Shown in pieces: positions 17,655-26,599 of a stretch of 64,000 bases of DNA. The notes under the pieces were generated by a model. The model saw nothing but the letters and a program-made list of their open reading frames with translations, searched no databases and had not been told where the DNA came from. The first letter of the stretch is position 1, and every line of letters begins with the position of its first letter. Source of the stretch: Pseudomonas sp. HN11 (GTDB taxonomy: Bacteria > Pseudomonadota > Gammaproteobacteria > Pseudomonadales > Pseudomonadaceae); the NCBI RefSeq assembly GCF_021390155.1, contig NZ_CP089985.1, positions 4,537,001-4,601,000 on the forward strand. Direction: 5' to 3'. A program made the translations under genes and the position numbers.

Positions 17655-18262
17655 AGTTCGACGCCCTTCTGTGCCTTGATACCGGCCTGGAACGCGTGCT
17701 TGAGCATGCCCATTTCGGTGACGGTGTCGCCCATTTCAATCAACTCGGGTTTGGCGCCACGACCGGTGACCACCACGTGTTGCATCGGCGGGCGGGCTTG
17801 CAGGTCGCTGAGGACCTGGTCCAAGTCGAGGTAGCCGTGCTTGAGGGCGATGTTCAGTTCGTCCAGCACCACCAGGCCGATGGCCGGGTCCTGCAGCAGT
17901 TCGCGGGACACCGCCCAAGCGGCTTCGGCGGCGGCGATGTCGCGCTGGCGGTCCTGGGTTTCCCAGGTAAAGCCTTCGCCCATCACATGGAAACGCACTT
18001 GTTCGGGGAAGCGGCGGAAGAACAACTCTTCGCCGGTGCTGTTGCGCCCCTTGATGAATTGCACTACGCCGCACTGCATACCGTGGCCCATGGCCCGGGC
18101 CAGCATGCCGAACGCGGAACTGCTCTTGCCCTTGCCGTTACCGGTCAGCACCAGCAGCAAGCCGCATTCGTTAGGGGAATTAGCGATGCGTTCGTCGATC
18201 ACGGCTTTTTTGCGCAACATGCGCGCCAAGTGGCGTTCGTCGCGGTCGGGGGAATCGGTCAT
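17651..18262 (-). CDS. cobO: Cob(I)yrinic acid a,c-diamide adenosyltransferase
   Basis: 203 residues from the ATG at 18262, supported by GGAGAG seven bases upstream; the longer open frame runs into the riboswitch and is rejected. The CobA/CobO family P-loop is TGNGKGKSSSAFGMLARA at residues 40-57. GVVQFIKG, ERDIAAAEAAW-like spacing and LVVLDELNIALKHGYLD (Walker B region) are conserved. It adds the 5'-deoxyadenosyl group to the cobalt of reduced corrinoids, using ATP. It is the first gene of the ten-gene operon and lies directly behind the cobalamin riboswitch. Confidence 0.95.
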   Translation of the reverse strand: MTDSPDRDERHLARMLRKKAVIDERIANSPNECGLLLVLTGNGKGKSSSAFGMLARAMGHGMQCGVVQFIKGRNSTGEELFFRRFPEQVRFHVMGEGFTWETQDRQRDIAAAEAAWAVSRELLQDPAIGLVVLDELNIALKHGYLDLDQVLSDLQARPPMQHVVVTGRGAKPELIEMGDTVTEMGMLKHAFQAGIKAQKGVEL

Positions 18263-18351
18263 GGCAGCTCTCCGTTGGGGCTGGACAAAAACGGCGGGCA
18301 GGAAAAAAGAAAACACAGACAGCCAAGCATCGCCCACCGTGATGCTGTTGG

Positions 18352-18575
18352 ATGTTGCAGGCCGGTCTCCGGGCTCATGAGTGACGTGCTGGCTGAAGGC
18401 AGGCCAACGCTGCGCCTTCCCATATCGCAGGCGATACAGTGGCAAAAGGCAGCGTCTTGACTCATTTACCGTTGCGGGGGCAGCGCCGGAATCGCGGCGG
18501 CACTGTGTAGAAGTGCGCTCACTCACCGGCTTCCCTGTTTCACTCTGTCGACCCGTGGGTCACAGAGCACCTGGA
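18352..18575 (-). ncRNA. Cobalamin riboswitch in the cob operon leader
   Basis: Read on the minus strand, the leader carries the conserved elements in order: GAAACAGGGAAGCCGGTG, then GCTGCCCCCGCAACGGTAA, the B12-box-like GCCACTGT, and CGGAGACCGGCCT near the 3' end. Spacings fit the AdoCbl riboswitch class. It ends about 90 bases before cobO, with a poly-purine/pyrimidine stretch between. It should lower expression of the operon when the coenzyme is abundant, probably through translation of cobO. Ends are approximate. Confidence 0.93.
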
Positions 18576-18610
18576 ACAAGCGGCGAAGGGTAGTGGGTTG
18601 AGGGGCGAGC

Positions 18611-18690
18611 TGCAAGCCTCAAGCAGATAGCCGCAAGCAGGCATCACTCCCCTTGCGGCTTGAAACTTGAAACTTGCCGCTGCTTCTTAC
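18611..18690. repeat. GCAAG-rich imperfect hairpin repeat
   Basis: AGCCGCAAG at 18629-18637 pairs with CTTGCGGCT at 18652-18660, amid further CAAGC/GCTTG words and CTTGAAACTTGAAACTTGCCGC. A similar sequence occurs at 61658-61730. Such repeats are common between genes of the P. fluorescens group. It runs into the 3' end of the NlpC/P60 gene. Confidence 0.6.
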
Positions 18691-19226
18691 GGATTTCGTG
18701 CCAGGTTGCCCGGCAACACGCGCTTGGCGCTCAGGTAAGCATTCTGCCAATACGCTTTGGACAGCGTATCCAACTTCACCGTACCGCCGGTTTGTGGCGC
18801 GTGCACAAAACGCCCTTCACCTACGTAGATCCCCGCGTGGCTGACCTGGGAACCGCCACCGGTGGCGAAGAACAGCAGGTCGCCGGTCTGCAGGTTCTGC
18901 TCGCTGACATCCTGCGCGCGCATTACGATCAGCTCGCGGGTGGTACGCGGTAGGGAAATCCCGGCGGCATCGCGGAAGACAAACCCGATCAGGCCGCTGC
19001 AATCAAACCCGGAGTCTGGCGTGTTGCCGCCCCATCGGTAAGGCGTGCCGACCAGGCCCAACGCGCGAAAGAGCACGTCTTCGGCCGCTGGCGAAAAATT
19101 CTGGGTAGAGTAGGTGAACACCGGCTTGGGCTTCACCGCGACAGGCGCGGGCGGCGGTGGTCGACTTGCGCAGGCGCTGAGCAGCGCGGCGCAAAGAATG
19201 AGGATCAGGCGGGCCGAGGTCGACAT
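18687..19226 (-). CDS. NlpC/P60 (C40) peptidase lipoprotein, paralogue A
   Basis: 179 residues. The signal peptide ends in the lipobox LLSAC, so Cys19 should be lipidated; a proline-rich linker follows (RPPPPAPVAVKPKP). The C40 catalytic domain spans about 58-175, with the nucleophile Cys in SGFDCSG, the His in SHAGIYVG and a third polar residue in RFVHAPQ. It cleaves peptidoglycan stem or cross-link peptides, as Spr/MepS does. It is close to a second copy 145 bases upstream (19371-20006), with the same catalytic layout. Substrate specificity is unknown. Confidence 0.92.
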   Translation of the reverse strand: MSTSARLILILCAALLSACASRPPPPAPVAVKPKPVFTYSTQNFSPAAEDVLFRALGLVGTPYRWGGNTPDSGFDCSGLIGFVFRDAAGISLPRTTRELIVMRAQDVSEQNLQTGDLLFFATGGGSQVSHAGIYVGEGRFVHAPQTGGTVKLDTLSKAYWQNAYLSAKRVLPGNLARNP

Positions 19227-19370
19227 GGGCAGAACAATCCTGGTCTGGATGCGGCTTTCGCTGCCGAACGCTGAAAACCAGAACGCGCAAGCAAAGCTCG
19301 CGCGAACGGATTACAACAATGTCCAGGGATTCTAGCGCTTACACGTCAAACTTCAAGTATCACTTTAAGT

Positions 19371-20006
19371 TTACTTGCTCGCGGTAACCGTCGTCGGGGC
19401 CATGGCGAGTGCGCGCTTGGCTTCAATGAAGGTTTTGCTCCAGTAGCTGTCGCCCAGGTTGTCGACCCGAACACCGCCACTGCGACGGCTGCTGGAGTGG
19501 ATAAACTGGTTATCGCCCAGGTAGATACCGGCATGGCTCACACGACCACGACCCGCCGTACTGAAGAAAAGCAGATCACCGGGCTTGAGGTTGTTGCGCG
19601 CGACCAACGGTGCATTCACGTTGATCATTTCGCGGGTGGAGCGTGGCAGGTTCATGCCAGCCTCTTCACGAAACAGGTAGCCGATGAAACCGCTGCAGTC
19701 GAAACCGGCTTCAGAGGTGCCGCCGAAACGGTAACGGGTACCGATCAGGGACATGCCACGTTCAAGGATGCTGTCGGCCAGAACGGGAAGCTGGTAAGGC
19801 TTGTTACCGGAGAAGTTGGTCAGTTCTTTTTCAGTTGCCAGCTCTTCTTCATAAACAGAAGCAGACTGTGCGGCAACGAACTTTGCCTGATTTTGAACCT
19901 GTGGTTTTTGCTGTTCTGCCACCTGCTGAGGGTGGGAGGCGCAACCAAACAACAGGGTAACGAGTGCGAGGGGCACGAGGGGTGCGAAGCGATTTAGCAT
20001 GGGCAC
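19371..20006 (-). CDS. NlpC/P60 (C40) peptidase lipoprotein, paralogue B
   Basis: 211 residues from the ATG at 20006; the ATG at 20000 (MLNRFAPLV) is an alternative. Lipobox LLFGC places the lipidated Cys near residue 22. A longer, Gln-rich linker than in paralogue A precedes the domain. The catalytic Cys is in AGFDCSGFIGYLF and the His in SHAGIYLGDNQFIHSSS. It resembles E. coli MepS in architecture and is likely a murein DD-endopeptidase for cell-wall growth. The separate intergenic region (145 bases) lets it be transcribed on its own or with paralogue A. Confidence 0.92.
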   Translation of the reverse strand: MPMLNRFAPLVPLALVTLLFGCASHPQQVAEQQKPQVQNQAKFVAAQSASVYEEELATEKELTNFSGNKPYQLPVLADSILERGMSLIGTRYRFGGTSEAGFDCSGFIGYLFREEAGMNLPRSTREMINVNAPLVARNNLKPGDLLFFSTAGRGRVSHAGIYLGDNQFIHSSSRRSGGVRVDNLGDSYWSKTFIEAKRALAMAPTTVTASK

Positions 20007-20213
20007 GACCGTGGCTGATATGTAAAGAAGACGAGACTATGCCCTCTATCACATCGATTTGCAAATTCAATCGTGATCTTTGTGACTTCTTGTTTGGACT
20101 ATGACATCTAAGCCCTTAACACCCCGTACCTGCCTTTTGCGTGGCCACATCGGCTCAAACGCAGGTTTTCTGGCGCCCGGGAATTTCCAGAAGCCGCGAA
20201 AACAGTGGGTTGG

Positions 20214-20918
20214 CTACCAGCCGAGGGTTTCTTTCAGGAAGGGAATAGTCAGCTTGCGCTGGGCCTGCAAAGAGGCCTGATCAAGCTGTTCGAGCAAATC
20301 GAACAACGCGCTCATGCTGCGGGTGCCACGAGTGAGAATGAAATGCCCCACTTCGTCGGTGAGGTGCAGGCCACGACGGGATGCGCGCAGTTGCAGGGCT
20401 CGCAATTTGTCTTCGTCGGAGAGCGGGCGCATCTGGAAAATCAACGCCAAGGTCATCCGCGACTTGAGGTCGGCCAGCTTGATCGGCAATTCCCGCGGCG
20501 AGGTAGACGCAGCGATCAGCAGGCGCCGGCCACTGTCACGCAAGCGGTTGAACAGGTGAAACAACGCCTCTTCCCACTCCGCCTTGCCGGCGATCGCTTG
20601 CAGATCGTCCAGGCACACCAGCTCGTACTGCTCAAGATGGTCGAAGATGCTGATACCACGGTCCATCAACTCAGCCAGGGGCAGGTAAACCGCCGGCTCA
20701 CCCATCTGCTCGAAACGCAGACACGCGGCCTGCAACAGGTGGGTACGCCCTACGCCGTGCTTGCCCCACAGATAGATCAGGCTTTCGGTCCACCCGGCGT
20801 CGGCTTCGCAGAGTCGCTCGACATAGCCGAGTGCAGCGGCATTGGCGCCTGGGTAGTAGTTGATAAAGGTGGCGTCGTCACGCAGACGCACACCCAAGGG
20901 CAGCTGAATCGGTTTCAT
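20214..20918 (-). CDS. hda: DnaA regulatory inactivator Hda
   Basis: 234 residues, an AAA+ protein homologous to the ATPase domain of DnaA without its DNA-binding domain. The N-terminal QLPLGVRL is a sliding-clamp binding motif. Walker A is GKHGVGRTH (residues 52-60), with Arg in place of the usual Lys as in other Hda proteins. Walker B is ELVCLDDLQ, and the sensor region MTLALIFQMRPLSDEDK follows. With the DNA-loaded beta clamp it stimulates ATP hydrolysis by DnaA after initiation. A strong hairpin at 21085-21112 separates it from the perM gene upstream on the same strand. Confidence 0.95.
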   Translation of the reverse strand: MKPIQLPLGVRLRDDATFINYYPGANAAALGYVERLCEADAGWTESLIYLWGKHGVGRTHLLQAACLRFEQMGEPAVYLPLAELMDRGISIFDHLEQYELVCLDDLQAIAGKAEWEEALFHLFNRLRDSGRRLLIAASTSPRELPIKLADLKSRMTLALIFQMRPLSDEDKLRALQLRASRRGLHLTDEVGHFILTRGTRSMSALFDLLEQLDQASLQAQRKLTIPFLKETLGW

Positions 20919-21084
20919 GCTGACTGAACGGCTCCAAACGAACCGCTAGTGGCCTCTGTGTAAAGTTTGCAAAGTTTATACCCGTGACGCCGGGCGCACA
21001 ATGCAACTGACCCCAAGCAAAATCAAAGGTTTGCGTTAACTTGTTGGATTTACGCAGATTGGTTGACGCCCCTGCTCCAGAAAC

Positions 21085-21112
21085 AACAAACCCGGCCTGG
21101 GCCGGGTTTGTT
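21085..21112 (-). terminator. Terminator after the PerM-type gene
   Basis: AACAAACCCGGCC (21085-21097) pairs with GGCCGGGTTTGTT (21100-21112), an almost loopless, strong stem ten bases after the stop of the permease gene on the minus strand. It would insulate hda from upstream transcription. Confidence 0.85.
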
Positions 21113-21121
21113 GCAGAGCGA

Positions 21122-22195
21122 TTACAGATCGGGGTCTTCAACCCCCGTGTACACATCCGAATCCTTATACAAATCGTGCACATGGCGCACCAGCACCATG
21201 ATCACCGCCGCCACCGGCAGTGCCAACAGGATACCGGTAAATCCGAACAGCTCACCGCCCGCCAAAATCGCAAAGATCACGGCCACTGGGTGCAGGCCAA
21301 TCCGGTCTCCTACCAGCAACGGCGTCAGCACCATGCCTTCCAGGGCTTGGCCAACCATAAACACCGCCACGATCCCCAGCATCGGGTACAGGTCGCCGCC
21401 AAACTGAAACAACCCCGCCACCAAGGCCGCGCCGATACCAATCACAAAACCCATGTAAGGCACGATTGCGGCGAGGCCGGCGATCAGACCGATCAACAGA
21501 CCCAGCTCCAGGCCGATTGCCATCAAGCCGGCCGCATAGATGACCCCCAGGGCCAACATCACCAGCAATTGCCCGCGCACGAAGGCACCAAGTACCTCAT
21601 GACACTCCTCGGCCAGCGACACGATGCGCTCTTCGCGATTGCGTGGCAGCAGGCTGCGGATCTTGGCCATCATGATGTCCCAGTCGCGCAGCAGGTAGAA
21701 CGCCACCACTGGAATCAGCACCAGGTTGGTCAACCAACCGATCAGCGCCAGGCTGGAGGCGGTCGCCTGGCTGAGGATAACCCCGACGATATCGGTGGTC
21801 TGGCCCATGTGATCGCTGATCGCGGCCTTGACCTTGTCGAACTTCCAGAAACCATCCGCCAGCCCCAACTTGGCCTGGGCCCATGGCATGGCCGTATGCT
21901 GCAGCCAATCGAGCATCTGCGGCGCCAGCTCATACAAACGGAACAGTTGCTTGGCCAGCATCGGCACCAGCACCAGCACCAACGCCGTGATGATCAGGGT
22001 AAACAGGGCGAACACCGCCACCACGCCCCAGGTCCGCGACAGTCCGGCCTTCTCCAGGCGATCCACCACCGGATCGAACAGGTAGGCCAGCAGCAACGCA
22101 ACCAGGAACGGCGTCAGGATCGAATGCAGCAGGAACACAAAAACGCACAGCAGGACAATCCCGCCAAGCCACACCCAACGACGCGTATCCGCCAT
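21122..22195 (-). CDS. PerM/AI-2E family transporter
   Basis: 357 residues from the ATG at 22195 (MADTRRWVW), with TGGAG nine bases upstream; a start four codons earlier is possible. About eight hydrophobic segments are seen, with the family signature in the C-terminal half (LGAFVRGQLLVMLALGVIYAAGLMAIGLELG, and NPMLG-like positions in LYPMLGIVAVFMVGQALEG). It is close in layout to the PerM subgroup usually found next to hda or purM. The family contains sodium-proton antiporters and putative AI-2 exporters, so the substrate is not fixed by sequence. Confidence 0.88.
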   Translation of the reverse strand: MADTRRWVWLGGIVLLCVFVFLLHSILTPFLVALLLAYLFDPVVDRLEKAGLSRTWGVVAVFALFTLIITALVLVLVPMLAKQLFRLYELAPQMLDWLQHTAMPWAQAKLGLADGFWKFDKVKAAISDHMGQTTDIVGVILSQATASSLALIGWLTNLVLIPVVAFYLLRDWDIMMAKIRSLLPRNREERIVSLAEECHEVLGAFVRGQLLVMLALGVIYAAGLMAIGLELGLLIGLIAGLAAIVPYMGFVIGIGAALVAGLFQFGGDLYPMLGIVAVFMVGQALEGMVLTPLLVGDRIGLHPVAVIFAILAGGELFGFTGILLALPVAAVIMVLVRHVHDLYKDSDVYTGVEDPDL

Positions 22196-22227
22196 AAACC
22201 ACTCCATCTATATAAAGAAGAAAACTT

Positions 22228-23268
22228 CTACCAACGAAAACGCAATTGCGCCTGGGGCTCAGGCGCAACCGCCGGCTGAGTGCCGTCTGCCATGGGTTGC
22301 TGGACCGGCGCCTCACCCGCAGGAATCTCCTGCAACTTGGCCAGGCTCAATTGAGTACGCAACTGATCGGCACTGCCGTTGACGCGGTATACGATGCGAT
22401 TGCCATCCACTAACTGTGGCTGACCGCCAAAAGGCTCCAACAGATGACCCAGTGCGGCATAACGCTCCAGGGTCATGCCCTGCACTTCCAGCAATTGTTC
22501 GGTACTCACGCCAGGCTTGACCGCGAAGCGCGGCGCCAGCTTCTGGCTGACCGCCAGCATCACCGCATCGGCCACGGCACCCGTGTCGGCACCTTGCGCA
22601 GTGCCCTGCTCGCTCTTGTCGCCCAGCCACAGGCGCCATTTGGCCTGCCATTGGCTGCCTTCCTGGCGCGCATGCACGGCCAGCAAGGCGTCGGCGCCGT
22701 AACGCTCGGAGGCGGCACGCAGCGGTGTGGCGTCAGCACTTTCCAGGTTCGGCGCGGTGGCGACCACCTGTTCATCCAAATCGCCCAACGGCAGACGCAA
22801 CGGTAAGCCACGGTGTTGCGCGGCACGGCGCAGCACTTGGGCGACGGTCTGACCATCACCCACGAGGTTGCTGCCTTCGGTGGAATCGTTCAGCCACCAG
22901 CCAAGAATCGACGGCCGATTGCTGCCCCAGATCGACAGGCCCGCCTCACGCAGAACACGATCGGTGCTTACCGGGTCGAAATCCACTTGCAGGCTTTCCG
23001 GCGGGCCGGCGTCGTAGCCGTACTGGCTGATAATTTGTTGCGGATCTTTGCGAACGGCCGCCAGGCCTGGGCCGTCGGCGGCCTTGGCGTCGCCGGTCAG
23101 ACGGATCACCATCGTCTGCACGGCACGCTGGGTCGCCTGGTCGCGCTCTTGTGGCGACTGGCTGCTGACGGGTTCGAGTACTTGATAAAGGCCATTGAGG
23201 GTTTCGGCATGACTCGCCAGGCTGACCAACGACAAGCAGCCTAAAAAGAAGAATTGACACAAACGCAT
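22228..23268 (-). CDS. DUF2066 domain protein, exported
   Basis: 346 residues from the ATG at 23268; 30 earlier codons of open frame are rejected because this ATG opens a clear signal peptide (MRLCQFFFLGCLSLVSLASHA). The mature protein has the DUF2066 blocks QERDQATQRAVQTMVIRLTGD, QVDFDPVSTDRVLREAGLSIWGSNRPSILGWW and ALLAVHARQEGSQWQAKW. It is likely periplasmic or outer-membrane-associated. It lies 32 bases upstream of the PerM gene on the same strand and diverges from purM. Function unknown. Confidence 0.88.
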   Translation of the reverse strand: MRLCQFFFLGCLSLVSLASHAETLNGLYQVLEPVSSQSPQERDQATQRAVQTMVIRLTGDAKAADGPGLAAVRKDPQQIISQYGYDAGPPESLQVDFDPVSTDRVLREAGLSIWGSNRPSILGWWLNDSTEGSNLVGDGQTVAQVLRRAAQHRGLPLRLPLGDLDEQVVATAPNLESADATPLRAASERYGADALLAVHARQEGSQWQAKWRLWLGDKSEQGTAQGADTGAVADAVMLAVSQKLAPRFAVKPGVSTEQLLEVQGMTLERYAALGHLLEPFGGQPQLVDGNRIVYRVNGSADQLRTQLSLAKLQEIPAGEAPVQQPMADGTQPAVAPEPQAQLRFRW

Positions 23269-23430
23269 GGAAGATTCCCGAACGACAAATTTGGCGGCTG
23301 GAACAGACCGCGTGAACTCGGCTTGGCAAGGCTGTGACCACAGCGACCGACAAAACATTCACAGGGTCCTGGCAGTTTTTGGACTGTCATAACGACAGCG
23401 GGTTAAAGGCTATACCTTAATACGTGCCAA

Positions 23431-23484
23431 GGCAGGGCCCATTAGCATTTTTTTAACCGGCTTTTTTACCTATATGGCCCTGCC
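23431..23484. other. Inverted repeat between DUF2066 gene and purM
   Basis: GGCAGGGCC (23431-23439) and GGCCCTGCC (23476-23484) are exact complements separated by 36 bases, in the 353-base divergent region. It may be a cruciform or a leader hairpin of purM. I see no PurR-like box. Confidence 0.35.
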
Positions 23485-23621
23485 CGTCGGCCCGAGGATG
23501 GCCGCTGCCCCTCAAGCCTGATAAAATCGCGCGCCTTCGCAGACCGTCAACGGCTGGGCCTTTTATCAAAAGCGCCTGCCCGCTCGGTCGTTACCCCTGA
23601 ATCCCCCTAAAGGCCTGGATC

Positions 23622-24680
23622 ATGAGCAAGCAACCCTCCCTGAGCTACAAGGACGCCGGTGTAGACATCGACGCCGGTGAAGCATTGGTCGAACGCATCA
23701 AGAGCGTCGCCAAGCGCACTGCGCGCCCCGAAGTCATGGGCGGCCTGGGCGGTTTTGGCGCCCTCTGCGAAATCCCGGCCGGCTACAAGCAACCTGTACT
23801 GGTTTCCGGCACCGACGGCGTGGGCACCAAGCTGCGCCTGGCACTGAACCTGAACAAGCACGACACCATCGGCATCGACCTGGTTGCGATGTGCGTCAAC
23901 GACCTGGTGGTATGCGGCGCCGAGCCGTTGTTCTTCCTGGACTACTACGCCACCGGCAAGCTGAACGTGGACACCGCTGCACAAGTGGTCACCGGTATCG
24001 GCGCTGGCTGCGAACTGTCGGGTTGCTCCCTGGTTGGCGGCGAAACCGCTGAAATGCCAGGCATGTACGAAGGCGAAGACTATGACCTGGCCGGCTTCTG
24101 CGTCGGCGTCGTGGAAAAAGCCGACATCATCGACGGTTCCAAAGTGGCTGCCGGTGACGCCCTGCTGGCACTGCCATCTTCCGGTCCACACTCCAACGGT
24201 TACTCGCTGATCCGCAAGATCATCGAAGTGTCCGGTGCCGAGATCGAGAACACCCAACTCGACGGCAAGCCGCTGACCGACCTGCTGATGGCCCCGACCC
24301 GCATCTACGTCAAACCTCTGCTCAAGCTGATCAAGGACACTGGCGCAGTCAAAGCCATGGCCCACATCACCGGCGGCGGCCTGCTGGACAACATCCCGCG
24401 CGTGCTGCCAAAAGGCGCCCAGGCAATCGTTGACGTGGCCAGCTGGCAGCGTCCCGCGGTATTCGACTGGCTGCAAGAGAAAGGCAACGTTGATGAAACC
24501 GAAATGCACCGCGTGCTGAACTGCGGCGTCGGCATGGTCATCTGCGTGGCGCAAGAGCACGTAGAAACAGCGCTGAACGTGCTGCGTGAAGCCGGCGAGC
24601 AGCCTTGGGTCATCGGCCAGATCGCCACCGCTGCCGAAGGCGCGGCTCAAGTCGAGCTGAAAAATCTCAAGGCTCACTGA
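23622..24680 (+). CDS. purM: Phosphoribosylformylglycinamidine cyclo-ligase (AIR synthetase)
   Basis: 352 residues, usual length. It closes the imidazole ring of FGAM with ATP in step five of purine synthesis. It starts [14 protein letters not shown], as in other PurM proteins. GTDGVGTKL and [11 protein letters not shown] are the ATP- and substrate-binding blocks, and [16 protein letters not shown] is also conserved. The stop shares one base with the start of purN (TGATG), so the two are translationally coupled. It is cytoplasmic. Confidence 0.97.
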   Translation: MSKQPSLSYKDAGVDIDAGEALVERIKSVAKRTARPEVMGGLGGFGALCEIPAGYKQPVLVSGTDGVGTKLRLALNLNKHDTIGIDLVAMCVNDLVVCGAEPLFFLDYYATGKLNVDTAAQVVTGIGAGCELSGCSLVGGETAEMPGMYEGEDYDLAGFCVGVVEKADIIDGSKVAAGDALLALPSSGPHSNGYSLIRKIIEVSGAEIENTQLDGKPLTDLLMAPTRIYVKPLLKLIKDTGAVKAMAHITGGGLLDNIPRVLPKGAQAIVDVASWQRPAVFDWLQEKGNVDETEMHRVLNCGVGMVICVAQEHVETALNVLREAGEQPWVIGQIATAAEGAAQVELKNLKAH

Positions 24681-25330
24681 TGCTTGAGACCTGTGATGTC
24701 GTGGTGCTGCTTTCCGGCACCGGCAGTAACTTGCAGGCCCTGATCGACAGCACGCGCGCGGGCGACAGCCCGGTGCGCATCGCTGCGGTGATCTCCAACC
24801 GCAGCGACGCCTACGGCCTGCAACGCGCCAGGGACGCGGGTATTGCCACCCGCTCGCTGGATCACAAGGCGTTCGAAGGCCGCGAAGCCTTCGACAGCGC
24901 CTTGATCGAACTGATCGACGCCTTCAACCCCAAACTCGTGATACTAGCCGGCTTCATGCGCATCCTCAGCGCTGATTTCGTGCGGCATTACGAAGGACGC
25001 CTGCTCAATATCCACCCTTCCCTGCTGCCCAAGTACAAAGGTATGCACACGCACCAGCGTGCGCTCGATGCCGGCGACAGCGAGCACGGCTGCAGCGTGC
25101 ACTTTGTCACCGAGGAACTCGATGGCGGGCCTCTGGTCGTACAGGCAGTGGTTCCGGTAGAGTCTGACGACTCGGCGCAGACGCTTGCGCAACGGGTTCA
25201 CACCCAGGAACACAGGATTTACCCGCTGGCCGTGCGCTGGTTTGCCGAGGGGCGGTTGATTCTTGGTGACCAGGGTGCATTATTGGACGGTCAGTTACTC
25301 GCGGCCAGCGGCCACTTGATTCGAACCTAG
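24680..25330 (+). CDS. purN: Phosphoribosylglycinamide formyltransferase
   Basis: 216 residues from the ATG at 24680; 25 open codons upstream overlap purM and are rejected. It transfers a formyl group from 10-formyltetrahydrofolate to GAR in purine synthesis. VVLLSGTGSNLQALID binds phosphate, and LAGFMRILS, NIHPSLLPKYKGMHTHQRAL (catalytic His and Asn) and GCSVHFVTEELDGGP (catalytic Asp) are diagnostic. It pairs with purM one base upstream, as in most gammaproteobacteria. Confidence 0.97.
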   Translation: MLETCDVVVLLSGTGSNLQALIDSTRAGDSPVRIAAVISNRSDAYGLQRARDAGIATRSLDHKAFEGREAFDSALIELIDAFNPKLVILAGFMRILSADFVRHYEGRLLNIHPSLLPKYKGMHTHQRALDAGDSEHGCSVHFVTEELDGGPLVVQAVVPVESDDSAQTLAQRVHTQEHRIYPLAVRWFAEGRLILGDQGALLDGQLLAASGHLIRT

Positions 25331-25338
25331 GAGATTTT

Positions 25339-26052
25339 ATGCGTCGCGCCCTGCTCTTCGCTTTTGCGCTGTTCGCCTTGCCTGCCGTGCAAGCAGCAGA
25401 CCTTCACCCTTTCTCCGTAAGCTACACCGCCGACTGGAAACAGTTGCCCATGAGTGGTTCGGCTGAACGCAGCCTGGCCAAGAATGCCGATGGCACCTGG
25501 ACCTTGAATTTCAAGGCTTCCATGATGATCGCCAGCCTGACCGAAACCAGTGTGATCCTGTTCGACAAAGACACCCTGCAACCCAAGAGCTACACCTTCG
25601 AACGCGGTGGTCTGGGCAAGGCGAAGAAGATCAATCTGGACTTCGACCAGACCGCCAAGAAAGTCACCGGCTTTGAAAACAAGGACGCGGTCAACGTGGC
25701 CCTGCAAAGTGGCATGCTCGACAAGTCGACCTATCAGTTGGCCCTGCAGCGCGACGTGGCTGCCGGCAAGAAGAGCATGAGCTACAACGTGGTCGAAGGC
25801 ACGGACGTCGACACCTATGACTTCCGCGTGATCGGCCCGGAAAAGGTCCAGACCAAGGTGGGCTCCATCGACGCGATCAAGGTTGAGCGCGTGCGTGACC
25901 CGACTCAGAGCAAGCGCATCACCCAGATGTGGTTTGCCAAGGATCAGGGCGGCATTCTGGTTGCCCTGCGTCAGGTTGAGACCGACGGCAAGGAATACAA
26001 CATCATGCTGCAGGACGGTACTGTTGACGGTAAGGCTGTCAAAGGTAGCTGA
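25339..26052 (+). CDS. DUF3108 domain periplasmic protein
   Basis: 237 residues with a signal peptide (MRRALLFAFALFALPAVQAAD). The rest is beta-rich and matches the DUF3108 pattern: HPFSVSYTADWKQLPMSGSAERSL, WTLNFKASMMIASLTETSVI, PKSYTFERGG and IDAIKVERVRDPTQSKRITQMWFAKD. Lipoprotein- or LPS-related roles have been suggested for such folds, but no activity is known to me. GGAG precedes the ATG, eight bases after purN, so it is probably in the purMN operon. A terminator follows. Confidence 0.88.
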   Translation: MRRALLFAFALFALPAVQAADLHPFSVSYTADWKQLPMSGSAERSLAKNADGTWTLNFKASMMIASLTETSVILFDKDTLQPKSYTFERGGLGKAKKINLDFDQTAKKVTGFENKDAVNVALQSGMLDKSTYQLALQRDVAAGKKSMSYNVVEGTDVDTYDFRVIGPEKVQTKVGSIDAIKVERVRDPTQSKRITQMWFAKDQGGILVALRQVETDGKEYNIMLQDGTVDGKAVKGS

Positions 26053-26068
26053 TAGGTAACTGGAACAA

Positions 26069-26095
26069 GAGCCTCGCGAATGCGGGGCTTTTTTT
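26069..26095 (+). terminator. Rho-independent terminator of the purM-purN-DUF3108 unit
   Basis: AGCCTCGC and GCGGGGCT pair (with G-T pairs) and are followed by a run of seven T residues. Confidence 0.85.
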
Positions 26096-26314
26096 CGCCT
26101 GTCGATTGAGCTGCTCCTGACGCGAACATGAAACTTTTGTCATAAAACTCATGCCCCTGCGGCGCAATGTCGCGGGTTACGCGGCCTGCAGCACTGTTGC
26201 ATTTACCGCAATGAATTGTTGCGCGAAAAGTCGGTTTACTTAGCAAGCTAACAAAACATATAACAAAGGCCTGCGACGACTTGCCGCAGATCCACCAGAG
26301 ATTGGAGCAAGCAG

Positions 26315-26503
26315 ATGACTGTAAAAGTAACTGAACGCGACGACGAACATATGTCCCACGAAGCACTGGGCCATGGGATTCACATCTGGGATGTACACCA
26401 ACAAGACCTGTTGGTCGGCATGTTTCATAACGAGAGCGACGCTCATAATTATAAAAACGAGCTCGAAGCCCTTGAGATGAGACGCCAGACGCAAGGCTCC
26501 TGA
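26315..26503 (+). CDS. Small acidic cytoplasmic protein, unknown function
   Basis: 62 residues; GGAG lies eight bases before the ATG. The sequence is hydrophilic and rich in His, Glu and Asp (TERDDEHMSHEALGHGIHIWD, then SDAHNYKNELEALEMRR). The C-terminal third looks helical. There is no signal peptide or membrane span. It stands alone with a 260-base upstream region and its own terminator. I do not recognise a named family; it may be a metal-binding or stress protein, but nothing in the sequence proves it. Confidence 0.7.
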   Translation: MTVKVTERDDEHMSHEALGHGIHIWDVHQQDLLVGMFHNESDAHNYKNELEALEMRRQTQGS

Positions 26504-26556
26504 GACTCTGAAATTCTGCAGGCATCCAGCCCCACACAGCAGCTGGATAGCCTGCA

Positions 26557-26589
26557 AACAAACCCCGCCTTTTGAGCGGGGTTTATTGT
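26557..26589. terminator. Convergent terminator
   Basis: AACCCCGC (26560-26568) pairs with GCGGGGTTT (26576-26584), between the small gene and the DUF2058 gene that face each other. Confidence 0.85.
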
Positions 26590-26599
26590 TTCTACAGCT

